NCBI GenBank assembly: GCA_000828975.1
Contig: AP014683.1
Span: 2,747,700-2,811,699, forward strand
DNA: 64,000 nt
Direction: 5' to 3'
DNA from: Burkholderiales bacterium GJ-E10
GTDB taxonomy: Bacteria; Pseudomonadota; Gammaproteobacteria; Burkholderiales; Burkholderiaceae_F
The notes under the pieces were generated by a model. The model was not told the origin of the DNA and ran no database searches. It saw nothing but the letters and a program-made list of their open reading frames with translations. Shown here one piece after another: positions 7,739 to 17,637 of this stretch; the stretch's first letter is position 1; each line of letters begins with the position of its first letter. The translations under genes and the position numbers were made by a program.

Positions 7739-9991
7739 TCAAAAGAACGAGGTGGTCACCGTCACGTTCACGTTACGGCCCAGGATGTTGTAGAAGAGCG
7801 GGTTGTTGTTGGCGATGCCGTTGGCAACCGACATGATCGGCTCCTGGCGATTGAACAGGTTGCCAACCTGAACATCGACCTTCGTCTTCTGGGTGAAGCT
7901 GTAGGCCATCGCCAGATCCGTCACGCTGTAGCTGCCGAAGTGAACCGGATTTCCGGCCGCATCCTGTCCGGCGTACCGACCACCGATCTTCTTGGTGGTC
8001 AGCGAGGCGTAATACGGCCCCATCGCGTAGGTCAGTCCGGCTGCCGCGGTGTTCTGCGGGGCCATCTGCACCACGCCGTTGGGCGACGCGGAATCGTTGA
8101 CCGAGGCGTTGGCGAAGACGTCGAAGCCATGGCCGATGTAGTAACTGGCCTCGCCTTCGATCCCCTTGAAGGTCGCCGTACCGAGGTCCTGGAACACCGA
8201 ATACGCGCCGGCGCTATACCGGTTGAGGAAGTTCGAGTTGGTGATGTAGTACAGATCCCCGGCCAAGGTGATGTCCGGCGTCTTCCACGTCGCCCCGACC
8301 TGGTAGTTCTTGGTCTTCTGGGCGGCATCCGATCCGGCCGACGCCAGCGCTCCCGCCGCGGTGCTGTTGTGGGTGAATGCTGCCCAGGTCGGCGCCAGCA
8401 GACCTTCCGCGAACTGGCCGTAGAACGCGGTCTGGTCGTTCAGGTAGTAGTGGACGTCGAAGTTCGGCAGCATCGCACCCCAGGTCTTGTTGGCTGCGAA
8501 GCTGGGGGTTGCGGTGACGCCGGCACCGGGATCGGCGGGCAGGGCGCCGCCCACGTACTTCCGGGTGAACGAGTTGTACTTGAGGCCGGGGGTGATCGCC
8601 CACTTGTCCGTCGGACGCCAGACGAATTCCGCATAGGGCTGGATCGTGGTCGTCGTGCTGTTCTCCGCCTGGAGGAGCAGCCCGCTGGGAGCGGCGCCAG
8701 GGTTGGTGAAGTCGACCACCTGACCGGTCGAATTGTGGACCTGATGGTCGAGCCACAGGCCGAACTTCAGATCGTTCAACCCATAGGAGCGCGTGAACCG
8801 CATGACGTCGCCGACCGACCGATAGTGCGTCAGTTGATATTGGCCGCCGACATCGGAGACTCCGGCCAAGGGTGCGCCGTTGGCATCGACGCCAAGGCCG
8901 CCGATACTGCCGTCGGTGAAGGCGGAGGTTGCGCCGTTCGGGTTGTTGGTGATCGACGCGTCATGACGATACGAGTACGTGTAGACCTTGTTGTCGAACT
9001 GCCAGTTGCCGCTGCGGCTCTGATAGCCGAGATATTCGAAGTCGGTCTTGAACTGATCCGAGTTGTAGCCCCAGTACGACTGGCTCGCCGGATTGTTGTT
9101 GTAGCCGTAGTTGTACCCATCCTGCGCCATGCTGTTGGGAACGGAACCCGTCACCCCGACAGCACCCGGCCCCAACAGCGCGCCCGGAGACAGGTTCTGG
9201 CGCGAGCGGTTCAACATCGACACGAAGATCAGCGCGGAGTCGCCGGACAGCGGCTTGATCAGCTTCATGAACACATTGTCGCGACTGGCCGGATTGTTGG
9301 TCAGGAAGCCGTGGCTGTCCATGTGCTTGTAGCTGATGAACGCACTGAGATCGCCGTAGTTCTGCAGCATGCCGGTGTCGTAGCGCACCCCGACCTGCTT
9401 GGTCGCGAAACTGCCGTATCCGGCATAGGCGGTGACGCCATGCGTGCCCGTCGGATCCTTCGAGTGCATCATCATCGTGCCGCCGTAGGTGGCCTGGCCG
9501 AGCATCGCCGCGCCGCCCGGGCCGCGATCGATCACCATGTCCTTGGTGTCGAACGCCATGAAGTAGGCCGTGACGTGATGGGTGAAGTCGGCGCCGTCAT
9601 AGAACGGGATGCCGTCGAACGTCACGTTGTACTGGCCATCCTGGAAGGACCGCATCGTGACCGCGGGCGCGTCACCCGCGCCGGCGCCGTTCGGGCTGAC
9701 GTTCCACACGCTCGGCGCGATCGCCGCGATGTCGTTGTAGTCCGCGGCCGGGCTCAGGTTGTTGGAGATGTACTGCTGGCTGATGATGGTCTGCGGCTCG
9801 GTGGCGGTCAGCGAGGCCTGGGTCGGCGAATCCTGCGTCGCCGGACCCTGGGTGGGCAGGGGCGCGCCGCTGCCTTCCGCGCTGACGGTACCGAGGTTGT
9901 AGGCCATGGCCCACGGCGCGGCCTGCACCGCGAACAGGCCGAGCACGACCTTCGCGAGCACGCGAAGACGGAACGAGGACGGACGGGTCAT
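7739..9991 (-). CDS. TonB-dependent outer-membrane receptor
   Basis: The start MTRPSSFRLRVL at 9991 gives 750 residues with a signal peptide ending about AVQAAPWAMA; an upstream in-frame ATG at 10069 would add an implausible leader. A plug domain follows (residues about 60-200, with VTFDGIPFYDGADF and MVIDRGPGGAAMLGQATYGG), then a beta-barrel ending in the terminal-Phe signature VTVTTSFF. The barrel has many Tyr/Asn-rich strands. It probably imports a metal chelate or other ligand and leads an operon with exbB, exbD, tonB, cytochrome b561 and a PepSY protein. The substrate cannot be read from sequence. The region 9992-10242 upstream is AT-richer and probably holds both divergent promoters. 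Confidence 0.93.
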   Translation of the reverse strand: MTRPSSFRLRVLAKVVLGLFAVQAAPWAMAYNLGTVSAEGSGAPLPTQGPATQDSPTQASLTATEPQTIISQQYISNNLSPAADYNDIAAIAPSVWNVSPNGAGAGDAPAVTMRSFQDGQYNVTFDGIPFYDGADFTHHVTAYFMAFDTKDMVIDRGPGGAAMLGQATYGGTMMMHSKDPTGTHGVTAYAGYGSFATKQVGVRYDTGMLQNYGDLSAFISYKHMDSHGFLTNNPASRDNVFMKLIKPLSGDSALIFVSMLNRSRQNLSPGALLGPGAVGVTGSVPNSMAQDGYNYGYNNNPASQSYWGYNSDQFKTDFEYLGYQSRSGNWQFDNKVYTYSYRHDASITNNPNGATSAFTDGSIGGLGVDANGAPLAGVSDVGGQYQLTHYRSVGDVMRFTRSYGLNDLKFGLWLDHQVHNSTGQVVDFTNPGAAPSGLLLQAENSTTTTIQPYAEFVWRPTDKWAITPGLKYNSFTRKYVGGALPADPGAGVTATPSFAANKTWGAMLPNFDVHYYLNDQTAFYGQFAEGLLAPTWAAFTHNSTAAGALASAGSDAAQKTKNYQVGATWKTPDITLAGDLYYITNSNFLNRYSAGAYSVFQDLGTATFKGIEGEASYYIGHGFDVFANASVNDSASPNGVVQMAPQNTAAAGLTYAMGPYYASLTTKKIGGRYAGQDAAGNPVHFGSYSVTDLAMAYSFTQKTKVDVQVGNLFNRQEPIMSVANGIANNNPLFYNILGRNVNVTVTTSFF

Positions 9992-10242
9992 TTCGAGAAT
10001 CCAGTAAGTGGTTTGTGTTGTTTTCACTTGGACCGGCGGCAACCAGCGCCATCGATCCAGCGCGCGCATTCATGGGTACGACGGCGCGCATTCTGGTTCT
10101 CGAACGTTACGATGCAGTGACGATGTCGTTATCTCAGCATAATTAATAAAAACTAATCAACGTCTCAGCGCAAGAATTAAGGACGCGTAATCGCACGTAA
10201 AATTGCCAACCGATCGCCGTCGATCCTCCCGCGCGCCCGTCC

Positions 10243-11598
10243 ATGCGACAGATCGAAGAGGCGGACTACACTGCGCGCCACGCTGCCTGTACCGTGCGAC
10301 CACTTCCGCTCCTGCTGCTTCTCTTCGCGCTGGCCGGCGCCCTGCCTTGGGCGGGCGCCGCCGCGTCGGCTGCATCCGATCCTGCCGGATCCACCGCACC
10401 GTCGATATCGCAATCGTCATCGCAGGCGGACTTCATCGACACGGCGCTGTCTTCGCTGCGCACACTGCCGTTCATTCCCGTGCCCGAAATCTCCACCGCC
10501 CCGTATTCCGGGGTCGACGTGGGACTGATTCCGGTGGTGCTGAAGGAAACGACGAACGGGGAGATCGACCAGATCCTGGCGCCCGACATCTATCACAGCT
10601 CCTACTTCGGCTGGGGCGCGACGTTCCGTCTGTTCCGATATCCCTCCGCCGACGAACAGTGGTCGGTGGTCGCCGGCACGGAGCAGCGCGTGCAGCGGAC
10701 CTTCGACGCCGAGTGGGACCACGGCCTGCTGCGCAACACGCCGTGGTCCTGGACCCTGCACGCGATGTACGACCGCAGCGGCACCGGAATCTTCTATGGA
10801 CTCGGCAATTCCTCGACGCTCAAGGGGCAAAGCAATTACATCGACAGCCAGGGGCGCCTCGAAGCCACCGCCGAGCGCAATCTTTCGCATCGAATGCAGA
10901 TCGCCTACCTCGCGCGCTTCAGCACCGTCACCATCGAACAAGGCGCGCTGCCCGGTCTGCCCTACACCGCCACGCTATACCCCAGCCTGAACGGACTCGG
11001 CTACACGCGCGAATTCCATCAGCGGCTGACGGTGACCTACGACAGCCGCGATTCCGTGGAAATGCCGCATCAGGGCGTCCGCCTCGCGGCATTCGCCGGC
11101 GCCTCGACGCACGTGCTCGACAGCGGCGTGGCCTACACGGCGATCGGGTTCGACGCCACGAAGTTCCAGCCGTTCGGAAACCGGCTCACCCTGGTCGCGC
11201 ATGGCGCATTGCGCTACATGCCGACCTATCAAGGCGCGCCGTTCTGGGATCTGTCGTCGTTGGGCGGCGATCGCAGCATCATCGGCGAGACGCAGCCGCT
11301 GCGCGGCTATGGCTATGACCGGTTCGTCGGCCGCAACAGCATGGCGGCGAGCATCGAACTGCGCGACCGGGTCGCCGACCTGCACATGATGGATTCCAAC
11401 ATCCAGTTCGAACTCGCGCCCTTCCTGGACACCGGCAAGGTATTCTCCGCCATGGCCGGGGACCCGTTCGCCCACCTCCACGCCGCAGGGGGGATGGGAT
11501 TCCGGCTCGTCGCGCCGCCGTTCATCGTCGGCTACGTCGACATCGGCGTGGGCAGCGAAGGCCCCGCCGTCTTCACCGGAATCAATTATCCGTTCTGA
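10243..11598 (+). CDS. Omp85/BamA-type outer-membrane barrel protein without POTRA domains
   Basis: This 451-residue protein has a hydrophobic N-terminal export signal (LPLLLLLFALAGALPWAG), a short Ser-rich linker and a C-terminal surface-antigen (D15) barrel. The Omp85 hallmark LRGYGYDRF lies near residue 365, and the protein ends INYPF with an aromatic terminus. No POTRA repeats are visible between the signal and the barrel, unlike BamA/TamA (which are longer). It may be an independent secretion or lipid-handling pore. It is divergent from the TonB receptor and 12 nt upstream of a permease gene, so those two are probably co-transcribed. Confidence 0.82.
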   Translation: MRQIEEADYTARHAACTVRPLPLLLLLFALAGALPWAGAAASAASDPAGSTAPSISQSSSQADFIDTALSSLRTLPFIPVPEISTAPYSGVDVGLIPVVLKETTNGEIDQILAPDIYHSSYFGWGATFRLFRYPSADEQWSVVAGTEQRVQRTFDAEWDHGLLRNTPWSWTLHAMYDRSGTGIFYGLGNSSTLKGQSNYIDSQGRLEATAERNLSHRMQIAYLARFSTVTIEQGALPGLPYTATLYPSLNGLGYTREFHQRLTVTYDSRDSVEMPHQGVRLAAFAGASTHVLDSGVAYTAIGFDATKFQPFGNRLTLVAHGALRYMPTYQGAPFWDLSSLGGDRSIIGETQPLRGYGYDRFVGRNSMAASIELRDRVADLHMMDSNIQFELAPFLDTGKVFSAMAGDPFAHLHAAGGMGFRLVAPPFIVGYVDIGVGSEGPAVFTGINYPF

Positions 11599-11610
11599 AA
11601 CGGCCCGGCA

Positions 11611-12843
11611 ATGGAACCCACCGCGACCATTTTCATCCTGGTCTACATCGGCATGCTGGCAGGCGGCCTTCCCTTCCTGCAACTGGACCGCGCCGGCATC
11701 GCCCTGCTGGGCGCGATCGGCCTGTTGGCATCCGGTGCCATCTCCCTCGATCAGGCGGGTCACGCGATCCACGTTCCGACGCTGCTGCTCCTTTTTTCGT
11801 TCATGGTCATCGCGGCGCAATTGCGGCTGGGTGGGTTCTACGCCTGGATCGCCAACCGGATCGGCGGCATGCATGCTGGTCCGCATGCCCTGCTGGCTGC
11901 GCTGATCGTCGCGGTGGCGGGGCTTGCGGCGGTCTTCAGCAACGACGTCGTCTGCCTCGCCGTTGCCCCGGTATGGATCGAAATCTGCGACCGGCGGCGC
12001 CTCGATCCGGTACCGTTTTTGCTGGCGCTCGCCTGCGCCGCCAACATCGGCTCGGCAGCGACCTTGATCGGCAATCCGCAGAACATGCTGCTGGGCGGCG
12101 CGCTGGGTCTATCGTTTTCCGGCTATCTGAAAACCGCCGCGATTCCGGTGCTGGCCGGCATCGGCGTGATCTGGCTGGTGATTGCGCGAATCTGGCGGGG
12201 CCGTTGGGACCTGTCCGGGACGCAGGCGCACCGCCCAGCAGAACCGCAGCCCGACGACCGAGGCCGCGTTCTCGATCCCTGGCAGGCAGCCAAGGGGCTC
12301 GCCGTCGCCGCGACGCTCTTCGGACTTTTTCTCGCGTCCGATCGGCCGCGGGAAATCCTTGCGCTCGGCGGGGCCGGGATCCTGCTGCTGTCGCGCAAGC
12401 TGCACTCGCGCGACATGCTCGGCCTCGTCGACTGGCAGGTTCTGGTGTTGTTCATCGGCCTGTTCATCGTCAACGACGCGCTCGAACGGACCGGTCTGCC
12501 GCACCAGGCGGTTGCGGCGCTGGCGGCGCACGGCGTCGACCTGCAGCACCCGGCGGTCCTCTACGGTGCCACGTTCGTCCTCAGCAACCTCGTCTCCAAC
12601 GTGCCGGCGATCATGCTGCTGCTCCCGGCCGCCTCCCATCGGGACGGGGCCCTGCTCGCCCTGTCGAGCACCTTCGCCGGCAACCTGCTGGTGGTCGGGA
12701 GCATCGCCAACATGATCGTGCTCGACGCGGCGGCGCAGCGGGGCATCCGGATTTCCTGGAAACAGCATGCGATGGTCGGCGTTCCGGTGACGGCGGTCAC
12801 CCTCGGCGTGGCGGCGGCAACGCTGCTGCCCGGCATGGGCTGA
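11611..12843 (+). CDS. ArsB/CitMHS/SLC13-type anion permease
   Basis: This 410-residue protein is nearly all hydrophobic, with about 10-11 membrane segments. The family signature ACAANIGSAATLIGNPQNML lies near residues 145-165, and a second half repeat has LSNLVSNVPAIMLLLP. Members move arsenite, citrate or other anions across the inner membrane. No arsenic genes are nearby, so the substrate is open. It follows the Omp85 gene closely and its stop abuts the convergent cbbO stop at 12844. Confidence 0.85.
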   Translation: MEPTATIFILVYIGMLAGGLPFLQLDRAGIALLGAIGLLASGAISLDQAGHAIHVPTLLLLFSFMVIAAQLRLGGFYAWIANRIGGMHAGPHALLAALIVAVAGLAAVFSNDVVCLAVAPVWIEICDRRRLDPVPFLLALACAANIGSAATLIGNPQNMLLGGALGLSFSGYLKTAAIPVLAGIGVIWLVIARIWRGRWDLSGTQAHRPAEPQPDDRGRVLDPWQAAKGLAVAATLFGLFLASDRPREILALGGAGILLLSRKLHSRDMLGLVDWQVLVLFIGLFIVNDALERTGLPHQAVAALAAHGVDLQHPAVLYGATFVLSNLVSNVPAIMLLLPAASHRDGALLALSSTFAGNLLVVGSIANMIVLDAAAQRGIRISWKQHAMVGVPVTAVTLGVAAATLLPGMG

Positions 12844-15201
12844 TCACCGCGTCAGCGACAGGAACAGCTCCGGCAGCCGCTGCGGCAGCTGCGCGACCTG
12901 GTCGATGATCGTCCAGCGGCCGCCGAAGATGCGCGCAACGTAGCCGTCCGCCTTCGCATCCAGGCTGACGCAGTGCGTATGCAGCCCCAGCGCATCGAGT
13001 TCGCGCACCGCGCGGGCCGCGTCGGCGATCAGGTGGTCGGGTTCGTCGACATCGACGTCAGCCGGCTGCCCGTCGGTGAGGACGAGCAGCAGCTTCTTGT
13101 CCGCCTCGCGCCCCGACAACAGATGACCCGCATGACGTAGTGCCGCCCCCATGCGGGTCGAAAATGCGCCCTCGGCCGATGCCAGGCGGGCCTTTGGCGC
13201 ATCGTCCCACGCTTCGGCGAAGCCCTTGATGTGGAGGTAGCGAACCTCGTGCCGCGTGTTCGAATGGAACCCGGCGATGGCGAATTCGTCGCCCAGTGCG
13301 CCGATGGCCCAGGACAGCAGGGCGACGGCGGCGCGGCTCACCTCGAGAACGGTTGCGTCCGCGCCCGGCACGACGTCGTTGACCGACTGGGAAAGATCGA
13401 TCAGCAGCAGCACGGCGATGTCGCGTCCATCGGTATGCGTGCGCATGTGGATGCGGGGGTCCGGCCGCACGCCGGCACGCAGATCGATGAGCGCGCGCAA
13501 CGCGACGTCAAGGTCGAGTTCGGTGCCGTCCTCCTGGTACCGCAGGCGCGTGCGGTCCTGGGGCTTGAGCAGGTCGAGCAGGCGCTTGAGATGGCGCGCG
13601 ATCGGCGCATGGCGCCGCAGCAAGGCATCGATGGCCGACGCGTCGCCTGCCGGCTGCAACGTATCGTAGACACTTACCCAGTCCGGGCGATAGGCGCCCG
13701 CCGCTTCGTCCCACTCCGGATAGTGCCGGGGCGGCAGGGACTCTCCTTCCACCACCACGGTCCTCGGCTCGTCGAAGGATTCTTCCTCGTCTCCGGACTC
13801 GATATACGTCCACAGCAGGCGGTTGTCGTCGCGATAGGGAACGACGGTGTTCACGAAGCGCACCCGGGCCTGCTGATCCTCGGGACGGCGCGTACGCGCC
13901 GCCCATTCCAGCGCCATCGCCGCCATTTCCCGCGTCGACGACTCCCCTCCATGCAGGGCGGTGCGGAACCGGTCGCGAAACGCCACCAGTACCGGATCCC
14001 GGTACGGATGGGCATCGTCGATGAACGCCCGCGACAGGCAGGCAAGGCGATGCCGCAGGCACGACTCCCGCGTCGGATCGCACTCGCCTTCGCCGGGAAC
14101 GGGATGCAATTCGAGGAATGCACGGCGCAGCCCCGGCAATCGACGCAGGGTCAGGAAGTCGACCCGGCAGTCCTCGAAGCATTCCACCGCCAGGCGCTGC
14201 ATCGGACTGAGGTTGTCGGCGACCAGCGTCTGGCTCCAGCGCCGGTGCGCGGCAAGGTGGGCCACCATGGCGCGGTAGTGCTCGATCGCAGCGAGCCGGA
14301 CCGGCGCCTGCGCCGCGCCGGCGCCGGATGCGGCCGCGCCCCGCAGCGCCCGATCCTGCGCATTGCGGTCCTGCGGCGGGCCGCGCCAGTCGTCGAGCAC
14401 CTCGGGCAGGCGCAGTCCGTCCGGCCGGCCATAGGGCTGCGTGATTGCCGCCGGACCCTGGGCGCCGACGGCATAGGGAACCAACGCCACTGCGTCCCCC
14501 CAAAGGCTGCGCAAGGTCAACGCGAGGCGTCGCTCCACGTCCACGAGCAGCGTGCCGTGTCGCTCGCGCTGCAGCAGCGCGCGGCTGTCGGGCGTGGCCA
14601 GCGCAAGGAAGTCGATCTGCCGTTGCGGATGGCGCCCATGCAGGCGGATGCCTTCGTCGACCCATCGGCGCAAGCCCTCGACCGGCACGAGTTCCAGCAG
14701 GTATGGAGCCTTGGCCAGGAACGTGGGCAGACCGGGACTCGGACCGGTGACGTGATGGCCGTGAATCGAAACGCTGGTGCGCTGCATCAGGTCGACGACC
14801 AGCGCAAGGTAATCCTCCAGCAGTTCACCCGAAGGCAGCCTGCGCGCCACGGCGCCGAGCGTCTGCAGCAGCGGCGCGATCGCCCGCCCGTTGGGCGATT
14901 TCTGGAACGCCTGGATGGCGCGATCGAGGGGGCCGATCGCCGCCTCGCCTGCAAGCGCGGCGACGGTGGGCCAGGCTTCGAGAAAGGTCAGCACCGGCTC
15001 CACGCCGCGTCCGAGCCTGCCCAAGCGCCCCGCCTGCGCGAGGTAGGCCTCCAGCCCGACCGGGCTCAATTTGCGGATTGCCGCTTCGACGCAATCGTCG
15101 AACACGTCGTCGATCGCGTCGAAGCGGCAGTCGAGACGATCGCGGAGATCCGGGTGGCGCAATCGCTTGCGCAGGGTCGCCGGAGGAGAAGAGGCGGTCA
15201 T
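12844..15201 (-). CDS. cbbO: CbbO, Rubisco activase subunit of the form II operon
   Basis: This complete 785-residue CbbO has a C-terminal von Willebrand A domain with an intact MIDAS metal site (LLLIDLSQS, near residue 590; TDGQPADVD further on). CbbO is the adaptor that links the CbbQ hexamer to Rubisco through the MIDAS domain. It is the third gene of cbbMQO, 22 nt after cbbQ, and a paralog of the truncated gene at the left edge of the window. An independent QO pair beside form II Rubisco matches the Q2O2-type activases known from acidophilic and sulfur-oxidising bacteria. Confidence 0.93.
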   Translation of the reverse strand: MTASSPPATLRKRLRHPDLRDRLDCRFDAIDDVFDDCVEAAIRKLSPVGLEAYLAQAGRLGRLGRGVEPVLTFLEAWPTVAALAGEAAIGPLDRAIQAFQKSPNGRAIAPLLQTLGAVARRLPSGELLEDYLALVVDLMQRTSVSIHGHHVTGPSPGLPTFLAKAPYLLELVPVEGLRRWVDEGIRLHGRHPQRQIDFLALATPDSRALLQRERHGTLLVDVERRLALTLRSLWGDAVALVPYAVGAQGPAAITQPYGRPDGLRLPEVLDDWRGPPQDRNAQDRALRGAAASGAGAAQAPVRLAAIEHYRAMVAHLAAHRRWSQTLVADNLSPMQRLAVECFEDCRVDFLTLRRLPGLRRAFLELHPVPGEGECDPTRESCLRHRLACLSRAFIDDAHPYRDPVLVAFRDRFRTALHGGESSTREMAAMALEWAARTRRPEDQQARVRFVNTVVPYRDDNRLLWTYIESGDEEESFDEPRTVVVEGESLPPRHYPEWDEAAGAYRPDWVSVYDTLQPAGDASAIDALLRRHAPIARHLKRLLDLLKPQDRTRLRYQEDGTELDLDVALRALIDLRAGVRPDPRIHMRTHTDGRDIAVLLLIDLSQSVNDVVPGADATVLEVSRAAVALLSWAIGALGDEFAIAGFHSNTRHEVRYLHIKGFAEAWDDAPKARLASAEGAFSTRMGAALRHAGHLLSGREADKKLLLVLTDGQPADVDVDEPDHLIADAARAVRELDALGLHTHCVSLDAKADGYVARIFGGRWTIIDQVAQLPQRLPELFLSLTR

Positions 15202-15223
15202 GGCGCTGCGCTCGCGCGGCCGA

Positions 15224-16027
15224 TCAAGCCAGGATCGCGGTGATGCTGTGCTCCAGCGTCTCGCGGATGTCGGCGTCGTCGGTGAGCGGACGCACCATCG
15301 CCATGCGGCAGGACTCGGCCAGGGTCATGCCCTGGGCGACGAGATTGCCGGCATAGACCAGCAGGCGGGTGGAAATGCCCTCATCGAGTCCGTGCCGCTT
15401 CAGCCGCCGTGCAGCCGCGGCGACCTGGACCAGGCCGCGGGCCTGCGCGGGGTCGAGGCCGGTTTCGCGGGCGACGATGCCGGTTTCCAGGTCTTCCGAC
15501 GGGTAGTCGAAGTCGAAGGCGACGAAGCGCTGGCGGGTCGAGGTCTTGAGGTCCTTCATGACGCTCTGGTATCCCGGGTTGTACGAGATGACCAGTTGAA
15601 AGTCCGGGTGCGCGCGCACCAGTTCGCCTTTCTTGTCGAGCGGAAGGGTGCGCCGATAGTCCGTGAGCGGATGGATGACGACGGTCGTATCCTGGCGGGC
15701 TTCGACCACCTCGTCGAGGTAGCAGATGGCGCCGTGGCGCGCGGCGAGCGTGAGCGGTCCGTCGGTCCAGCGGGTTCCGCCCGGCTCGAGCAGGAAGCGC
15801 CCGACGAGGTCCGCGGCCGTCATGTCCTCGTTGCAGGCGACGGTGACCAGCGGACGGCCCAGCTTCCATGCCATGTGCTCGACGAAGCGCGATTTGCCGC
15901 AGCCCGTCGGCCCCTTGACCATCACCGGCAGTCGCGCACGGTACGCGGCCTCGAACTGCGCGATCTCGTTGCCTTGCGGCTCGTAATACGGCTCGGCGCC
16001 GATGCGCCAATCGTCGAGTTGATTCAT
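15224..16027 (-). CDS. cbbQ: CbbQ, AAA+ ATPase of the form II Rubisco activase
   Basis: This 267-residue AAA+ ATPase starts MNQLDDWRIGAEPYY at 16027; a longer ATG/GTG frame upstream lacks homology. Walker A is GPTGCGKS and Walker B is CYLDEV. It has the same length as the form I-linked CbbQ and many identical blocks, but differs at both ends, which fits specialisation for the neighbouring CbbM. A 192-nt gap with a strong hairpin separates it from cbbM. Confidence 0.95.
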   Translation of the reverse strand: MNQLDDWRIGAEPYYEPQGNEIAQFEAAYRARLPVMVKGPTGCGKSRFVEHMAWKLGRPLVTVACNEDMTAADLVGRFLLEPGGTRWTDGPLTLAARHGAICYLDEVVEARQDTTVVIHPLTDYRRTLPLDKKGELVRAHPDFQLVISYNPGYQSVMKDLKTSTRQRFVAFDFDYPSEDLETGIVARETGLDPAQARGLVQVAAAARRLKRHGLDEGISTRLLVYAGNLVAQGMTLAESCRMAMVRPLTDDADIRETLEHSITAILA

Positions 16028-16179
16028 GGTGGATATCTTCCGTATGAGGGGAGAAAGCGCCACGGACAGGCTCCCGCGCATGCCGGGATCCGCACGCTAC
16101 TCCGCGCCCGATATCGCTCCGATCACGCGCGGACCCCGGCATGCGCGGGGACGCAACGTTCCAACACAGTGCGTCAATG

Positions 16180-16207
16180 AAACACGGCCGCGAATGCGGC
16201 CGTGTTT
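16180..16207 (-). terminator. Strong stem-loop between cbbM and cbbQ
   Basis: A perfect 12-bp stem (AAACACGGCCGC with its complement) and a 4-nt loop lie 12 nt after the cbbM stop. The minus-strand 3' side is GTGTTTCATTG, a short U-rich tail. It could stop most transcripts after cbbM or protect the cbbM mRNA end, making far more Rubisco than activase. The stem is seen; the role is inferred. Confidence 0.6.
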
Positions 16208-16219
16208 CCCCCGCACGCC

Positions 16220-17602
16220 TCAGCGGTGCGATCCCGCCAGTTTGTCGCGCCAGCCGGGGAACAGCTTGTCCGCATCGTTCGGGAACGAGTCGAACGCGCG
16301 CGCGAACTCGCGGTGCTCCTTGGCCCACTGGATCGGATCGGCCTTGGCCTTCCAGCAGTCGTAGGCTTGGCGCAGGGACTTGGCACCCGCCGCCGGCGAG
16401 TCGATGTGGCCATAGGAGCCGCCGCCGGCCGTGTTGATCACGTTGCCGTGGCCCAGGTTCTCGAAGAAGCCCGGCAGGCGCAGCGCGTTCATGCCGCCCG
16501 AGATGATCGGGGTCGTCGGCTTCATGCCGTACCACTCCTGGTGATAGGCCGGGCCGGTGAAGCTGTCGCGCTCGATGATGTAGGCAATGGCGCGGTCGTC
16601 CTTCTCGCCTTCCATCTTGCCGTAGCCCATCGTGCCGACGTGGATACCCGAAGCGCCCTGCAGGCGGCTCATCTTGGCGAGAACGTAGGCGGTGTAGCCG
16701 CGCTTCGCGGAGGGCGAGGTCACGGCGCCATGGCCGGCGCGGTGATAGTGCAGATACTGGTTCGGGAAATTGCGCCGCGCCGTGGTGATCATGCCCGGGC
16801 CGCCGACATAGCCGTCGACCAGGAAGGCCACCTTGTCGGCATCCGGTCCGAACGCGCGCAGGATGAACTCGCCGCGGGCGATCATCTCGTGGTGGTCGTC
16901 GGCCGTGATGTTGGCGGAGAAGATCTTGGCTTCCCCCGTCTTGTCCATCGCGCGCTTCATCGCGTCATAGACCAGCGGGATCGTCTTGGCCAGCGGCGAA
17001 AACACCTGATTGCCCTGGGGTTCGTCGTTCTTGATGAAGTCGCCGCCCAGCCAGAACTGGTAGGCCGCTTCGGCGAAGGGCTCGGGCCGCAGGCCGAGCT
17101 TCGGCTTGATGATCGTTCCGGAGATGTAGCCGCCGTCCCGGACCGGGCGGCCGAGGATGCGCCACAGATCGGAGATGTCCTTGCTCGGACCGTCGAACAG
17201 CTGGATTCCGCGCGGCGGCATGAAGAAGTCGTACATCTTCGCGTACGCGATGTCGCCCATGCCCTGGTTGTTGCCGATGGTCAACGTCAGGAAAGACACC
17301 AGCATCATCCGGCCGTCGATGATGTTGCGGTCGAAGAGGTCCAGCGGATAGGCGATCCGCATCTCTTCCGTCGCCTCGTCGATGAAGTACACGAGCGCAT
17401 CGACGCCCTTGGTGAAATCGTCCGTGGTCGAGACCTCCACGTTCGTCCCGGTCGACGACTCGGCGGCAAAGTGCGCTGCGGCCTCGAGATAGCCGACGCC
17501 CGCCTTCGGCTTCATCTTGTACGCGACGAGAACGTGCTTGCCGCCGCGAACCAGATCGTCTTCCCGCAGGCTCAGATCGGCATAACGATTGGACTGGTCC
17601 AT
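16220..17602 (-). CDS. cbbM: Rubisco form II large subunit
   Basis: This 460-residue form II Rubisco starts [14 protein letters not shown] at 17602 behind CAGGAG; the longer upstream frame is leader only. Its residue numbering matches the Rhodospirillum rubrum enzyme exactly: Lys166 in KPKLG, carbamylated Lys191 in [11 protein letters not shown], His287, His321 and loop-6 Lys329 in GYGKMEGEK. Form II enzymes work as large-subunit dimers or multimers with low CO2/O2 specificity and serve at high CO2 or low O2. Beside the form I operon, it suggests the host meets varying oxygen or CO2. Confidence 0.98.
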   Translation of the reverse strand: MDQSNRYADLSLREDDLVRGGKHVLVAYKMKPKAGVGYLEAAAHFAAESSTGTNVEVSTTDDFTKGVDALVYFIDEATEEMRIAYPLDLFDRNIIDGRMMLVSFLTLTIGNNQGMGDIAYAKMYDFFMPPRGIQLFDGPSKDISDLWRILGRPVRDGGYISGTIIKPKLGLRPEPFAEAAYQFWLGGDFIKNDEPQGNQVFSPLAKTIPLVYDAMKRAMDKTGEAKIFSANITADDHHEMIARGEFILRAFGPDADKVAFLVDGYVGGPGMITTARRNFPNQYLHYHRAGHGAVTSPSAKRGYTAYVLAKMSRLQGASGIHVGTMGYGKMEGEKDDRAIAYIIERDSFTGPAYHQEWYGMKPTTPIISGGMNALRLPGFFENLGHGNVINTAGGGSYGHIDSPAAGAKSLRQAYDCWKAKADPIQWAKEHREFARAFDSFPNDADKLFPGWRDKLAGSHR

Positions 17603-17637
17603 CGATACTCCTGATTTGTTGATATGAAAAAAGGCTG

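Noticed and set aside
7940-10120. A 726-codon plus-strand reading frame opposite the TonB receptor
   Set aside because: Arg/Val-rich composition with no motif; the receptor on the minus strand has plug and barrel features.
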